Positions 13,973 through 21,654 of a stretch of 36,922 nucleotides of DNA are shown piece after piece (positions within the stretch are counted from its first letter, which is position 1; every line of letters starts with the position of its first letter). The notes beneath the pieces are model-generated. The model had not been told where the DNA came from. It searched no databases and saw nothing but the letters and a program-made list of their open reading frames with translations. The translations under genes and the position numbers were made by a program. The stretch is from a virus. The stretch is from positions 1 to 36,922 of the IMG/VR virus record IMGVR_UViG_3300025159_000228. The stretch is one strand, 5' to 3'.

Positions 13973-14134
13973 GCCGCTGGAAGTGCGACTGCGACGAGTC
14001 GATTGATCCCGCCTATGTCGTCATCGACATCCTAGGGCTCGCCTGCGTACTCGGCATCGTCGTGCTCTACGTCGCGATCGTGCGGTGCGCGTCATGAACG
14101 CCGTGGCGCTGATCGCCTCCACGGGGAATTGGAG
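13946..14134 (+). repeat. 17-bp direct repeat pair marking a tandem duplication
   Basis: TCCACGGGGAATTGGAG occurs at 13946-13962 and again, identical, at 14118-14134, 172 nt apart. In each copy it is followed by a purine-rich stretch and ATGAG, the start of a 42-codon gene. In the first copy the repeat is the 3' end of the deacetylase gene, so it also serves as RBS (GGAG) for the next gene. The second copy carries a remnant of that deacetylase tail (see 14094-14144). Confidence 0.9.
13969..14097 (+). CDS. Small membrane protein, copy A (42 aa)
   Basis: A 42-residue ORF beginning in an ATGA overlap with the deacetylase, with GGAG in the repeat as RBS. A short N-terminus with two Cys (CDC) is followed by one transmembrane helix, VVIDILGLACVLGIVVLYVAIV. 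It resembles the ORF at 14141 in length, layout and upstream sequence, so the two are probably tandem paralogues. Function unknown; a small membrane regulator or modifier of glycan export is only a guess. Confidence 0.6.
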   Translation: MSRWKCDCDESIDPAYVVIDILGLACVLGIVVLYVAIVRCAS

Positions 14135-14144
14135 ATTCGCATGA
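14094..14144 (+). pseudogene. Remnant of the deacetylase C-terminus left by tandem duplication
   Basis: A 16-codon frame from ATG 14094 to TGA 14144 ends in ASTGNWRFA, nearly the same as the STGNWRLP end of the deacetylase at 13972, and is encoded by the second copy of the 17-bp repeat. It is best seen as a by-product of a duplication that copied the end of the deacetylase gene with the 42-aa gene. It may still help translation by carrying ribosomes to the next start through the ATGA overlaps at both ends. Confidence 0.55.
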
Positions 14145-14269
14145 GACTCAGGTGCTTTCACGAGCCGATCGACGACGCGGACATCGTCATCGTTCTCGTT
14201 GTGCTGATCGCCGCCAGCGTGGGCCTGGTCAGCGCCGGCTTTCTCCTCGGCGCATGGTGGGCCTCATGA
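14141..14269 (+). CDS. Small membrane protein, copy B (42 aa)
   Basis: A 42-residue ORF with GGAG 7 nt upstream, coupled by ATGA to the glycosyltransferase at 14266. One transmembrane helix (IVIVLVVLIAASVGLVSAGFLLG) follows a short polar N-terminus with C-x-x-x-x-I-D, matching C-x-x-x-x-I-D in copy A. Same length and same upstream repeat as copy A, with the coding sequence considerably diverged. No function assignable. Confidence 0.6.
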   Translation: MRLRCFHEPIDDADIVIVLVVLIAASVGLVSAGFLLGAWWAS

Positions 14270-15021
14270 CCGCCTACGCGATCATCGCCTCGGCGCGTCC
14301 TGAGCTGGCGCGGCTCGCGGTGCGCAGCCTACGGACGTTCGCACCCGAGGTCCGAATTCTCCTGCGCTGGACGGCAGGACAGCGCGCCGAGGAGCACGCG
14401 GAGACCATCGAGGCGGTGCGACAAGAACGCGCCTATGGGGATGCCGAGCAGATCATCCTTTTCGATGACGACGCCTGCGTGCTGTCGCGCCAGTGGCTCC
14501 CGACGCTCCAGCGCTACCATGCCGAGGACTACGACGTCGTCGGCGGCATGCGGTCGCGCGGCCTGGTGAATCAGGTCTGCGTAGATGGTCAGATCGTGCC
14601 GCATGCGCATTGCCTGAGTTTCACGCGCGACGCCTTCGAGCACGCCGTCACGTTCCGAGCACGCCACGAACCCGGCCTCGGCTATCTGCGGTACGACACG
14701 GGCGTGCTCGCGTGTCTCCGGTGGCGCTGCAAGGTGCTGCCCTTCACGCATGCAGGTCAGTACTATCAGGGACGAGGCGGCATCGCGGAATACATCGATG
14801 AGTGGGGCTCGACGCTCTGGGCCCATCTCGGTCGCGGCACCTCCTTTGCGCCCCGCGGGCCACTGCGCGAGATGATCCGGAGGATGGCCGCGCGGTGCGG
14901 CGCCAGACGCGCGCAGAAGATCCTCCGGTACCAGACCCTGCGCGCGGCGTACCTCACGCGGACCGCGGAGTTACTGCGCGCTCCAGCACAACAGGGCGAG
15001 CAGGCCGATCGTGACGAGTAG
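14266..15021 (+). CDS. GT-A/family 2-like glycosyltransferase
   Basis: A 251-residue protein. The N-terminal AYAIIASARPELARLAVRSL and, 50 residues on, IILFDDDACV give the nucleotide-binding start and D-D-D metal motif of GT-A glycosyltransferases. GYLRYDTGVLACLRWR in the middle may be the acceptor region. ATG 14266 is chosen because it lies in the ATGA overlap; ATG 14254 is an in-frame alternative. It ends the + strand chain and overlaps the convergent small membrane protein gene by 51 nt. It probably adds one sugar to the phage-specified glycan. Confidence 0.7.
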   Translation: MTAYAIIASARPELARLAVRSLRTFAPEVRILLRWTAGQRAEEHAETIEAVRQERAYGDAEQIILFDDDACVLSRQWLPTLQRYHAEDYDVVGGMRSRGLVNQVCVDGQIVPHAHCLSFTRDAFEHAVTFRARHEPGLGYLRYDTGVLACLRWRCKVLPFTHAGQYYQGRGGIAEYIDEWGSTLWAHLGRGTSFAPRGPLREMIRRMAARCGARRAQKILRYQTLRAAYLTRTAELLRAPAQQGEQADRDE

Positions 15022-15108
15022 CCACACATCAACCGGATCGCCGACCAGTGAGGCGAGCAGCCCGAGGGGAACGCTCACGACCGCCAGTGCGCTCGCCAGG
15101 AGCTTCAC
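14971..15108 (-). CDS. Small two-helix membrane protein, holin-like candidate
   Basis: A 45-residue protein starting at GTG in a GTGA overlap with the previous gene of this strand. It has two hydrophobic segments (residues 3-20 and 27-41) separated by a Gly-Asp-Pro turn, the layout of a small class II holin. It is the last gene of the rightward-to-leftward virion operon, and its 3' end overlaps the convergent glycosyltransferase. A second holin-like protein is encoded at 36419, so the role is uncertain. Confidence 0.5.
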   Translation of the reverse strand: MKLLASALAVVSVPLGLLASLVGDPVDVWLLVTIGLLALLCWSAQ

Positions 15109-15473
15109 CGCTCGTTCTCGCGCACCCAGGGGCACCAGCGGGCGAAGGCCCCGGGGCGGAACTCGTGGCGGAGGGCCTGGCGCTCCTCGGCCGACAGCGT
15201 GACGATGCAGCTTAGGCGATCTTGCGCCGTGAAGAGTAGCCCCTGGCTCTTGAGCACCACCCCGTGCTCGGCGCTCGATGCGGAGCGGATCTCCCAGCCG
15301 ACGTAGAGTTGCGCGCCGACGATGGCGAGGATGCCCAAGAGGATCAGGGTCAGCGCGCCTGATGCCTTCAGCCGCCACCGCCCGAAGCCGAAGTCGATCA
15401 TCTCTTGCGGCTGGCGCTGCTCGCGGAAGTCGCCCTGCGGATCGTCAGCCCGTCGCACCGGCGGCACCCCCAT
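15105..15473 (-). CDS. Single-span membrane protein at the end of the virion operon
   Basis: A 122-residue protein with a polar N-terminus, one transmembrane helix near residues 39-60 (ALTLILLGILAIVGAQLYVGW) and a soluble C-terminal part with CIVTLSAEERQALRHEF and a Trp/Cys motif, probably periplasmic. A strong RBS (GGGAGGTAAGG) lies just before the ATG inside the end of the preceding gene. Position and topology would suit a spanin-like or lysis-accessory protein, but no family motif supports this. Confidence 0.6.
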   Translation of the reverse strand: MGVPPVRRADDPQGDFREQRQPQEMIDFGFGRWRLKASGALTLILLGILAIVGAQLYVGWEIRSASSAEHGVVLKSQGLLFTAQDRLSCIVTLSAEERQALRHEFRPGAFARWCPWVRENER

Positions 15474-15475
15474 CC

Positions 15476-18400
15476 TTACCTCCCGAGAGAGCGCAGCAGA
15501 TCGCCGAAGCCGCCACCGCCCGGTACGGCGGGCGGCGGCGCCGCAGGGCCGCGCGTCTTCTGTTCGATCACGAGCCGCTCGCGGCGCGTCAGTTCCTGGT
15601 CCAGCAGCGGCGACTCGCGCCGGAGTTGCTCGATCGCCTGCCGTCGCCGTGCGTAGACGCGCTGAAGCACGCGGTCGGCCTTGCTCCCGCCGACGCCCTC
15701 CGTGCCTGGCCCGTCGATGACCCGCGCGATCTCGTCCTTGAGGGCGGCGCCCATCGGCAGGATCGGCACGCCGAGGCTCGGCGCCCGCTCGCCCTTGCCG
15801 ATGAGCACCGAGAGACGCTGGCGCTCCTCGAGCGTCAGCTTCACTGGCTTCTCGGCCTCGGTGCGGATGTAGGGCGTCTCGCCGGGCGCCTCGGGCGTCG
15901 GTCCCACGGCCCGCGGGGAGCGCGGGACCACCACGCGAGTGCGGATCATCCACTCCGTCACCCGATCCGGCGTCACCTCGGAGCTGTAGAGCGGCGAGAT
16001 GCCGTCGATCCCGAAGCCTGGCGGCAGGATGATCGGGTCCCCCCACAGGTTGTGGACCGGCGGGCCGTCGTAGTTCGGCAGGCCCGAGCGCCAGTGGTCG
16101 TAGAGCGTGTCCACATCCTTGCGGATCGGGTCGAGCGTCCGCATGGTCTGACGCGCGAGCGCTGGCACCCCGGAGCGCGCGAGCGAGTCGAAGAAGCGCT
16201 TGAAGTCGCGCTCGTCGCCCTCCATCGCGTCGAGGAAGTCGCGGAGCCCAGTCAGGAACGTCTTGGAGATCATCGCCTTCTGCGTGGCGATCATGGCCGC
16301 CTGGAGCACTTCCAGCGCGCCGACCTCGTTGAGTTGACCGAGGATCTCCTGTCCGGAGACCGTGATTCCGAGGATGGTGCCGAACGGCTCCAGGCGGTTG
16401 TAGGAGACGTAGGTCTTCGTCAGCGGATTCCACACGGAGTACGGCTGCCAGCCCATGCTGCGCAGCTGCGCCTTCATGCGCGCGTCCTTCGGTCCCTCGC
16501 CCGTGACAAGCGTCATGTACGGCGTCGGCTGCTCCGGAGCGATGGGAGCCATCGCGTAGCGCCGGAGGACTTCACCGATCATGAGCCCGCCAGCGAGTTT
16601 GCCTGCCGCCAGCGCCCGGCGCTCGCCGCCCACCTTCAGATCCGCCCGGATCGTGTCCGAGAGGAATGCCAGCACGGGCACGCGCTCGCTCGCGTAGTGC
16701 ACGAGGTTCGTCGGCGTCCGCGTGAACGGCAGGATGGTGCGCCCGAAGATGGGCACGTTCTCCGCGAAGCCGCGGGCCGCGCGCCCCAGGCCGCCGAGCT
16801 TGCCGAGGTCGTCGAACTCGCGCGTGAACGTCTGCGTCAGGGCGAAGTCCTGCGCCGAGGCCGCCAGGCCGTACTTGTCGGGCTCGCGCTTGAGGTCGCG
16901 CACGCGCTTCCAGAAGGCGCTGCCGGAGAGTCCCTCGGTCGCCGCCTCGCGGTAGGCGAGGGCGTTCAGCTGCATGCGGTAGCCGAAGCCCTTGAACAGC
17001 TCGTCTTCCTTCTGCAACGCCTTGCCGGGCGTGCGGATGATTGCCCCGAAGAAATCCACGGCGCCGCCGACCGTCGTCTCAGGGTTGAGCCCGAACGCGC
17101 GCGCGGTGATCGCGGGCGTGCGCTCGATCTTCGTCGGGCCGAACTCGCCGAACTCCTTAAGCCCGAGTCGGAGCATGTCCTTGAAGCCCTCGAGGACGCC
17201 GTAGACCATCGCCGCGGACTCGCCGAAGTAGACGGAGCGTTGCCCCGCCAGCGCGTCCACGTCGAAGGCCGCCGCAAGGAAGCGCTCGACCGGCGCGTAG
17301 GCGGCGACCACGGCATTGCTCAGCGAGTTGGCGACATGGGTCTGCGGGCCGCTCAGGAGCGCGTTGATCCACGCCTCGTAGAGCATGTCCTGGCCGGCGC
17401 GGAGCCAGCTGACGCTGGCTTCCATCGCGCGCTTACGCGCGGCGCCCGGAAGCGCGAGCATCCGCGCGGCGTGGGCTTCGATCGTCATGCCCGCCTCGGG
17501 CGCGCCCTGGAGCCGCTGCGCCATCGCTTGCAAGTCGGCGGGCGCCATCATGTCGCGCAACTGCTCCAGCCCGATCTTGCGCGCTTCGAGCCCGCGACCG
17601 ACTTGCGTACCGAGCAGCGCATCCTTCGCCGCCAGATCGGAGGTGATCGTGAAGGCGCCCCAATATTCTGCCTGCGCCGCCTGGTCGCCCTTCATGGCCC
17701 GCGTCGCCACGTCCTTGTAGTAGTCGGCCGCCGCGCGATAGTGCCCGGCAACCGCCGTCTGGAGTGTCGCGAGGTCGTACTTCGCCACGTCGAGGCGGAG
17801 GGCATCCTCCAGCGGCATCGCGCGCGCCGCCTTCTGGATCGTCTCCGCGTGCGGCACGACGCCCTCGGTCATGCGCGTCGCGTTGAAGTCGCCGATGTTC
17901 TGGATGACGGCGGCGAGATTGACGGCCATGCCTTCACGGCGCGACGGGGTGGCGCCTGCCATCGCGCGAGGACCGGCGCGCATCTCGGCCGCGGCCGCAC
18001 GGACTTCCTGCTCCGCGATCTTCAGATCATCGGCGAGCGTCCTATAGTTCGGGGCGGTCTCGGCGACACCGCGCAGCGCCGCTTTCGCCTGCTTGTACCG
18101 TGCCGCCGCCGCCTTGCCGGCTTCGGTCAGCGGGCGCCCGATCAGCGTCTCGATCGGCTGCAGAAACGTCGGCGGTTTCCGTGCCTTGCCAGGCACGATC
18201 ATGCCGAGCAGCAAGCCGGTCATGCCGCCGATCTTCTGCGCCAGCTCCTCGTCGAGCCCGCTCTTGCGCGCGGTGTCTGCTGCCAGCTCCTCGGAGACGG
18301 AGCCCACCGGATCGAGCAGCTTCAGGCGCACTTCCTCGGGCAGCGTCCCGCGCTCAATGGCCTGCTGCACGCCGTCGAGCCCCACCCCCGTCAATGTCCG

Positions 18401-18736
18401 GAGCACGGTATCGACGGCCTGGCGCACTGGCCCCTCGCGCAAGTCCTCGAGGCCCGTGCCCTCGGTGATGGCCGGCGGCACCGCGCCTTCGGTCGTACGC
18501 TGCACGCGCTCGACGGCTTCGAGCTCCTTGCCGCCTTTCGCGGCCTCCTCGAGCCCCTGCTCGCCCTGGATCGGCGTGCCGCCGAGCGCCTCCCACTCCG
18601 CGTCGTCGCGTTCGGCCTGGCGCTGCTGCCAGAGGCTCTCGAGGGGGAGATCGTCGCGCAGGCTCTCGAGCCGCACGGGCGGGCGGATCTCGAGCTCAAT
18701 CTTCTGTTGCGGCGCGTCCCGCGTGTCGTCAGCCAT
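15476..18736 (-). CDS. Large internal virion (ejection) protein, gp16-like position
   Basis: A 1086-residue protein in the place of T7 gp16: after tail tubular A/B and two smaller internal virion proteins. The N-terminal 120 residues are acidic, followed by hydrophobic segments near TGLLLGMIVPG, a long helical region, and LLSGPQTHVANSLSN, a motif I associate with large phage ejection proteins. The C-terminal 80 residues are basic and Pro/Gly-rich. I see no lytic transglycosylase motif, unlike T7 gp16. It probably forms part of the channel that delivers DNA across the host envelope. It is coupled by TGATG to the preceding gene. Confidence 0.72.
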   Translation of the reverse strand: MADDTRDAPQQKIELEIRPPVRLESLRDDLPLESLWQQRQAERDDAEWEALGGTPIQGEQGLEEAAKGGKELEAVERVQRTTEGAVPPAITEGTGLEDLREGPVRQAVDTVLRTLTGVGLDGVQQAIERGTLPEEVRLKLLDPVGSVSEELAADTARKSGLDEELAQKIGGMTGLLLGMIVPGKARKPPTFLQPIETLIGRPLTEAGKAAAARYKQAKAALRGVAETAPNYRTLADDLKIAEQEVRAAAAEMRAGPRAMAGATPSRREGMAVNLAAVIQNIGDFNATRMTEGVVPHAETIQKAARAMPLEDALRLDVAKYDLATLQTAVAGHYRAAADYYKDVATRAMKGDQAAQAEYWGAFTITSDLAAKDALLGTQVGRGLEARKIGLEQLRDMMAPADLQAMAQRLQGAPEAGMTIEAHAARMLALPGAARKRAMEASVSWLRAGQDMLYEAWINALLSGPQTHVANSLSNAVVAAYAPVERFLAAAFDVDALAGQRSVYFGESAAMVYGVLEGFKDMLRLGLKEFGEFGPTKIERTPAITARAFGLNPETTVGGAVDFFGAIIRTPGKALQKEDELFKGFGYRMQLNALAYREAATEGLSGSAFWKRVRDLKREPDKYGLAASAQDFALTQTFTREFDDLGKLGGLGRAARGFAENVPIFGRTILPFTRTPTNLVHYASERVPVLAFLSDTIRADLKVGGERRALAAGKLAGGLMIGEVLRRYAMAPIAPEQPTPYMTLVTGEGPKDARMKAQLRSMGWQPYSVWNPLTKTYVSYNRLEPFGTILGITVSGQEILGQLNEVGALEVLQAAMIATQKAMISKTFLTGLRDFLDAMEGDERDFKRFFDSLARSGVPALARQTMRTLDPIRKDVDTLYDHWRSGLPNYDGPPVHNLWGDPIILPPGFGIDGISPLYSSEVTPDRVTEWMIRTRVVVPRSPRAVGPTPEAPGETPYIRTEAEKPVKLTLEERQRLSVLIGKGERAPSLGVPILPMGAALKDEIARVIDGPGTEGVGGSKADRVLQRVYARRRQAIEQLRRESPLLDQELTRRERLVIEQKTRGPAAPPPAVPGGGGFGDLLRSLGR

Positions 18737-20370
18737 CAGTCACTCGTGGGCGTCTCGGTGGGCTTGCGGAGCCGCTTCCGGCCCTCGGTCTGCGTGCCGC
18801 CGGCACCGAAGGTGCGCGTGCCCGGCCCGCCGCCGCGAATGATGTTCTCCTCGTTCTCCATGCGCAGCAGATCCAGGATCAGCCGCCGCTGCTGCTCGTA
18901 GACCGTCCGCGGCAGCCGTGGGCGCTCCTGTTCGAGCCGGGCCTTGGCCGCCTCGGCGTTCGGCGCCCCGAACATCAGCATCTTGCGGATCTCCAGCGAC
19001 TTGAGAATCATGCGCTGCTGGCGCATGGGGGCGACCTTCTCGGCGATCTCGCGCGCGAGGTCCATCGGCGCCTCGCGCCCGCCCGTGACGATGGACCGCG
19101 CGCTAAACTCGTCCATCATGATTTTCCAGAGGGCTTTATCGGCCTTGTCCCATTCGTCCATGATCGCCGAGAGGCCCACCTGGGCGCGCATATACTCCTT
19201 CGCTTCGCTATGGAAGTTCCGCTGGTCGGATTCCATGGCGTTCCGCTGCTGCTCGATCGTCTGCAGCAGCGCCACGGTATCTTTCGTGTTCAGATCGCCG
19301 CGCTGGTTCGCGAGGCGCACCTGGACGGGACTCGGAACCCGCCCCGGCGTGACCGCGTCGAGCTGGAACTCGGCCAGCAGCGCCTGATTCCGCGACGGCC
19401 CTTCCTCCGGCGCCTTCGCGATCATCGTGCGGATGCGCGCGGCGTCGTCCCGCTCGATCCAGCGCTGGTCGATCAGGAAGTTCAAGTCCTCCAACGATCC
19501 GCGCCCCTCCGCGGCGGCGCGTTCCAAGTCCAGCACCATCGCCTCGCCGACGCGCGTCGCTTCCTTGTCGAGATACTCCTGGTACGTCTTCTCCTGCGCC
19601 AGCGCGTCTTTCCGTCGCTGCTCAATACGGCGCTCGGCCTGCTCGGTCAGGGCGTTCCGCTTCTCGGGAGCCAGCCCGAGCCCCGCGTATTCCGCCTGGC
19701 GTTCGAGAAAGCTCTCCGGGTCCATCTCCAGGTGCCGGGTCGCCCGCTCGCCGAGGAGCCGGTCGCGGTAGGTGAGGCGCGTGCTGGCTTTCTCCGCCGC
19801 GGTGAGGGAGGGGCTCTCGGCGATCACCGCGTAGCCCGCGTCCAGATGCCGGCGGAAGCCCGCCAGATCGTCGATCGCCGTCAGCCCCGCCAGCTGGGCG
19901 CGGGCGTCGAGGGTCGAGGTCCGGAGCCCCGCGTCGCGCTCCCGATAGAGCGTGTTCGCCTTCTGGCGCGCGGCGATCCCGAGGTCCGCGCGGAGCGCCG
20001 CCAGTCGGCGCGTGACGAGCGCCCGGGCATCGGCGGACTGAAGCCCCTGCATCGTCGTGTCCGCCGTGTCCTGGATCAGCCGGTCGGCCGCGGACTGGTA
20101 GCGGTCGGGATCGCGCTCGGCGAGCTCCAGGTCGGCGAGCCCGGTCTTGGCCGCCAGCTCGAACGAGGCGACGGCGTTGGCCGCCTCGCTCTTGGCGAAC
20201 TCCTGGCGCCGGATCGCCTCGGTGCGGGCCAGCAACTCGCCGACCCGCTGGAGGGCCTGGCCCCCACGCCCGATCGCCTCGAACGCCCCAGCGCCAAAGC
20301 CGGTGGCCGGCGCCGCCGCGGGGACGCTCGCCGGGATCTCCGCTTGCGCCAGGACGATCGGGATCTTCAT
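18736..20370 (-). CDS. Internal virion protein, gp15-like
   Basis: A 544-residue, very helix-rich protein (many Glu, Arg, Ala, Gln; long amphipathic stretches with coiled-coil potential), in the position of T7 gp15 between a gp14-like and a gp16-like protein. The N-terminus (AEIPASVPAAAPATGFGAGAF) is flexible, and the C-terminus is Gly/Arg-rich. No catalytic motif. It starts in an ATGA overlap with the upstream gene. Assignment rests on gene order and composition. Confidence 0.65.
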   Translation of the reverse strand: MKIPIVLAQAEIPASVPAAAPATGFGAGAFEAIGRGGQALQRVGELLARTEAIRRQEFAKSEAANAVASFELAAKTGLADLELAERDPDRYQSAADRLIQDTADTTMQGLQSADARALVTRRLAALRADLGIAARQKANTLYRERDAGLRTSTLDARAQLAGLTAIDDLAGFRRHLDAGYAVIAESPSLTAAEKASTRLTYRDRLLGERATRHLEMDPESFLERQAEYAGLGLAPEKRNALTEQAERRIEQRRKDALAQEKTYQEYLDKEATRVGEAMVLDLERAAAEGRGSLEDLNFLIDQRWIERDDAARIRTMIAKAPEEGPSRNQALLAEFQLDAVTPGRVPSPVQVRLANQRGDLNTKDTVALLQTIEQQRNAMESDQRNFHSEAKEYMRAQVGLSAIMDEWDKADKALWKIMMDEFSARSIVTGGREAPMDLAREIAEKVAPMRQQRMILKSLEIRKMLMFGAPNAEAAKARLEQERPRLPRTVYEQQRRLILDLLRMENEENIIRGGGPGTRTFGAGGTQTEGRKRLRKPTETPTSD

Positions 20371-20873
20371 GTCCCGCCCGTCGTCGTGTACGGCGCCTGG
20401 GTGGAGGGCGGAGTCTGGGCGCCCCGGTAGATGCCATAGACCGTGCCGGCACCCTGGAGCAGAGACGCCCCGGCCCCGAGCGTGCCCGCCCGGCGCGAGG
20501 CCCCGGCCTCGAACCGTCGCAGGCGCTCGGCGCTCTCGAGCCCCGTGGCCTGGACCTCGCCGCCGTACCGGATCCTAGCCTCCTCCAGGGCCGCCTGTTC
20601 AGCGCTCTCGAGCTGGACGAGTAAGGAGCTGCCCTCGCTGCCGATCACGCCGCTGGCGCCGATTCTGGCCCGCTGGGAGGCCAGCACGCGACGGTTGCGC
20701 TCCCTGGCGTTCTCCGCGGCGACCTGCGCCGCCTGCTGCGCCGCCGTGGCCTGATTGCGTGCCACTTTGGCCTGATAGTCGAGCGCCTTGGCCTGCTGCT
20801 GGCCCGACTGATAGGCCGCGTAGGCGCTGACGATGGTCCCGAGGGCGGCGATGGCTCCGGCGATGACGGCCAT
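20367..20873 (-). CDS. Internal virion protein, gp14-like
   Basis: A 168-residue protein with an N-terminal hydrophobic helix (AVIAGAIAALGTIVSAYAAYQSG), a long Ala/Gln-rich coiled-coil region and a Gly-rich C-terminus, the usual layout of podovirus internal virion protein B. The RBS (GAGGTAGG) is 3-4 nt before the ATG. It follows the small acetyltransferase-like gene with an 11-nt gap. It likely inserts into the host outer membrane during ejection. Confidence 0.68.
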   Translation of the reverse strand: MAVIAGAIAALGTIVSAYAAYQSGQQQAKALDYQAKVARNQATAAQQAAQVAAENARERNRRVLASQRARIGASGVIGSEGSSLLVQLESAEQAALEEARIRYGGEVQATGLESAERLRRFEAGASRRAGTLGAGASLLQGAGTVYGIYRGAQTPPSTQAPYTTTGGT

Positions 20874-20884
20874 GACCTACCTCA

Positions 20885-21331
20885 TCACAGGGCCCCGACC
20901 CAGATCACACCCGTGGACCCATCCGGGTAGTAGCCCCGGACGGTCTGGCAGGCGTGGTGGCCGGCGGCCTGGAAAATGCGCTGCATCGGGAGGTTGTCCT
21001 CCGCCGTGACGCCGCTGAAACTCGTCGCGCCGACGTTGCGGCCGACGTCGAGCCGTGCCTGATGGAGCGCGTGCCCGAGCCGGCGCCCGCGGGACTCGGG
21101 CTCCACGACGACGTCCTGCCCGTGAAGCACGAGGGCGCCGGTGAGCATGCCCAGCGAGAAGCTGGTGAAGCCGGCGATGCGCCCCTTCTGTTCCACGAGC
21201 AACGTCGGGTAAGCGTAGAACCACTCCGCCGGGCGGTCGGGCCAGCCCGGATGCCCCTGGGCATAGAGGCGCCGCACGGCGTCCTCATCCTCCGGGCGCA
21301 TCCAGGTCACGGCCGCCATCGGGTCCACCAT
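20885..21331 (-). CDS. GNAT-fold acetyltransferase
   Basis: A 148-residue protein with GNAT landmarks: MRPEDEDAVRRLYAQGHPGW at the N-terminus, VVVEPESRGRRLGHALHQA with the acetyl-CoA-binding R-x-x-G-x-A pattern, and TAEDNLPMQRIFQAAGH in the usual motif B place. GNAT proteins of unknown substrate often sit in the tail region of podoviruses. The start may be ATG 21331 or ATG 21319; 21331 has an AGGA at fair spacing. It overlaps the upstream gene by 25 nt. A virion or host target for acetylation is possible but unknown. Confidence 0.72.
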   Translation of the reverse strand: MVDPMAAVTWMRPEDEDAVRRLYAQGHPGWPDRPAEWFYAYPTLLVEQKGRIAGFTSFSLGMLTGALVLHGQDVVVEPESRGRRLGHALHQARLDVGRNVGATSFSGVTAEDNLPMQRIFQAAGHHACQTVRGYYPDGSTGVIWVGAL

Positions 21332-21654
21332 GTGACGCCGTCCTGCGTCGCGAACGGCAGGAACCCCAGCCCGAGCGCCAGGCGCCCCAACGCGGGGGCA
21401 TCGGGCAGACGCTCGTCGTCCTCCGGCAGCATGAAGGTCACGCGCTGATGGCCGGCGCGCCACGCCTCGGCCAGCCCCGCCTGGAGCATCGCCCGCAGCG
21501 TCGTCGGGGCGGCGCCAGGGCAGACGATGACGTGCTCGACCACGAAGGCGTCGCCGTTGACGTAGCCCGTGAGCACGCCGCGCGTGCGCCCGTCCGGGGC
21601 ATAGGTGAAGATCGTGCGCCCGGAGACGACGAAGCCGGCAGCCGGCGTTGTCAT
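21307..21654 (-). CDS. Small tail-region protein, possible degenerate acetyltransferase
   Basis: A 115-residue protein coupled by ATGA to the tail tubular B gene. VEHVIVCPGAAPTTLRAMLQAGLAEAWRAGHQRVTFMLPEDD and a C-terminal LGRLALGLGFLPFATQDG resemble a shortened GNAT domain (helix after the central strand, then the aromatic end), but the R-x-x-G loop is not clear. Paired with the GNAT gene downstream, it may be a divergent relative. Function unknown. Confidence 0.5.
   Translation of the reverse strand: MTTPAAGFVVSGRTIFTYAPDGRTRGVLTGYVNGDAFVVEHVIVCPGAAPTTLRAMLQAGLAEAWRAGHQRVTFMLPEDDERLPDAPALGRLALGLGFLPFATQDGVTWWTRWRP

Noticed and set aside
15476-18736. Lytic transglycosylase domain as in T7 gp16
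   Set aside because: No E-S-x-x motif with the SLT fold context was found in the 1086 residues; only gene order and the LLSGPQTH motif support its role.
15278-18901. A very long open frame (1207 codons) on the + strand
   Set aside because: It lies antisense to the gp16- and gp15-like virion genes, is extremely Arg/His/Leu/Ala-rich without any motif, and is what stop-codon scarcity in GC-rich DNA produces opposite a real gene.
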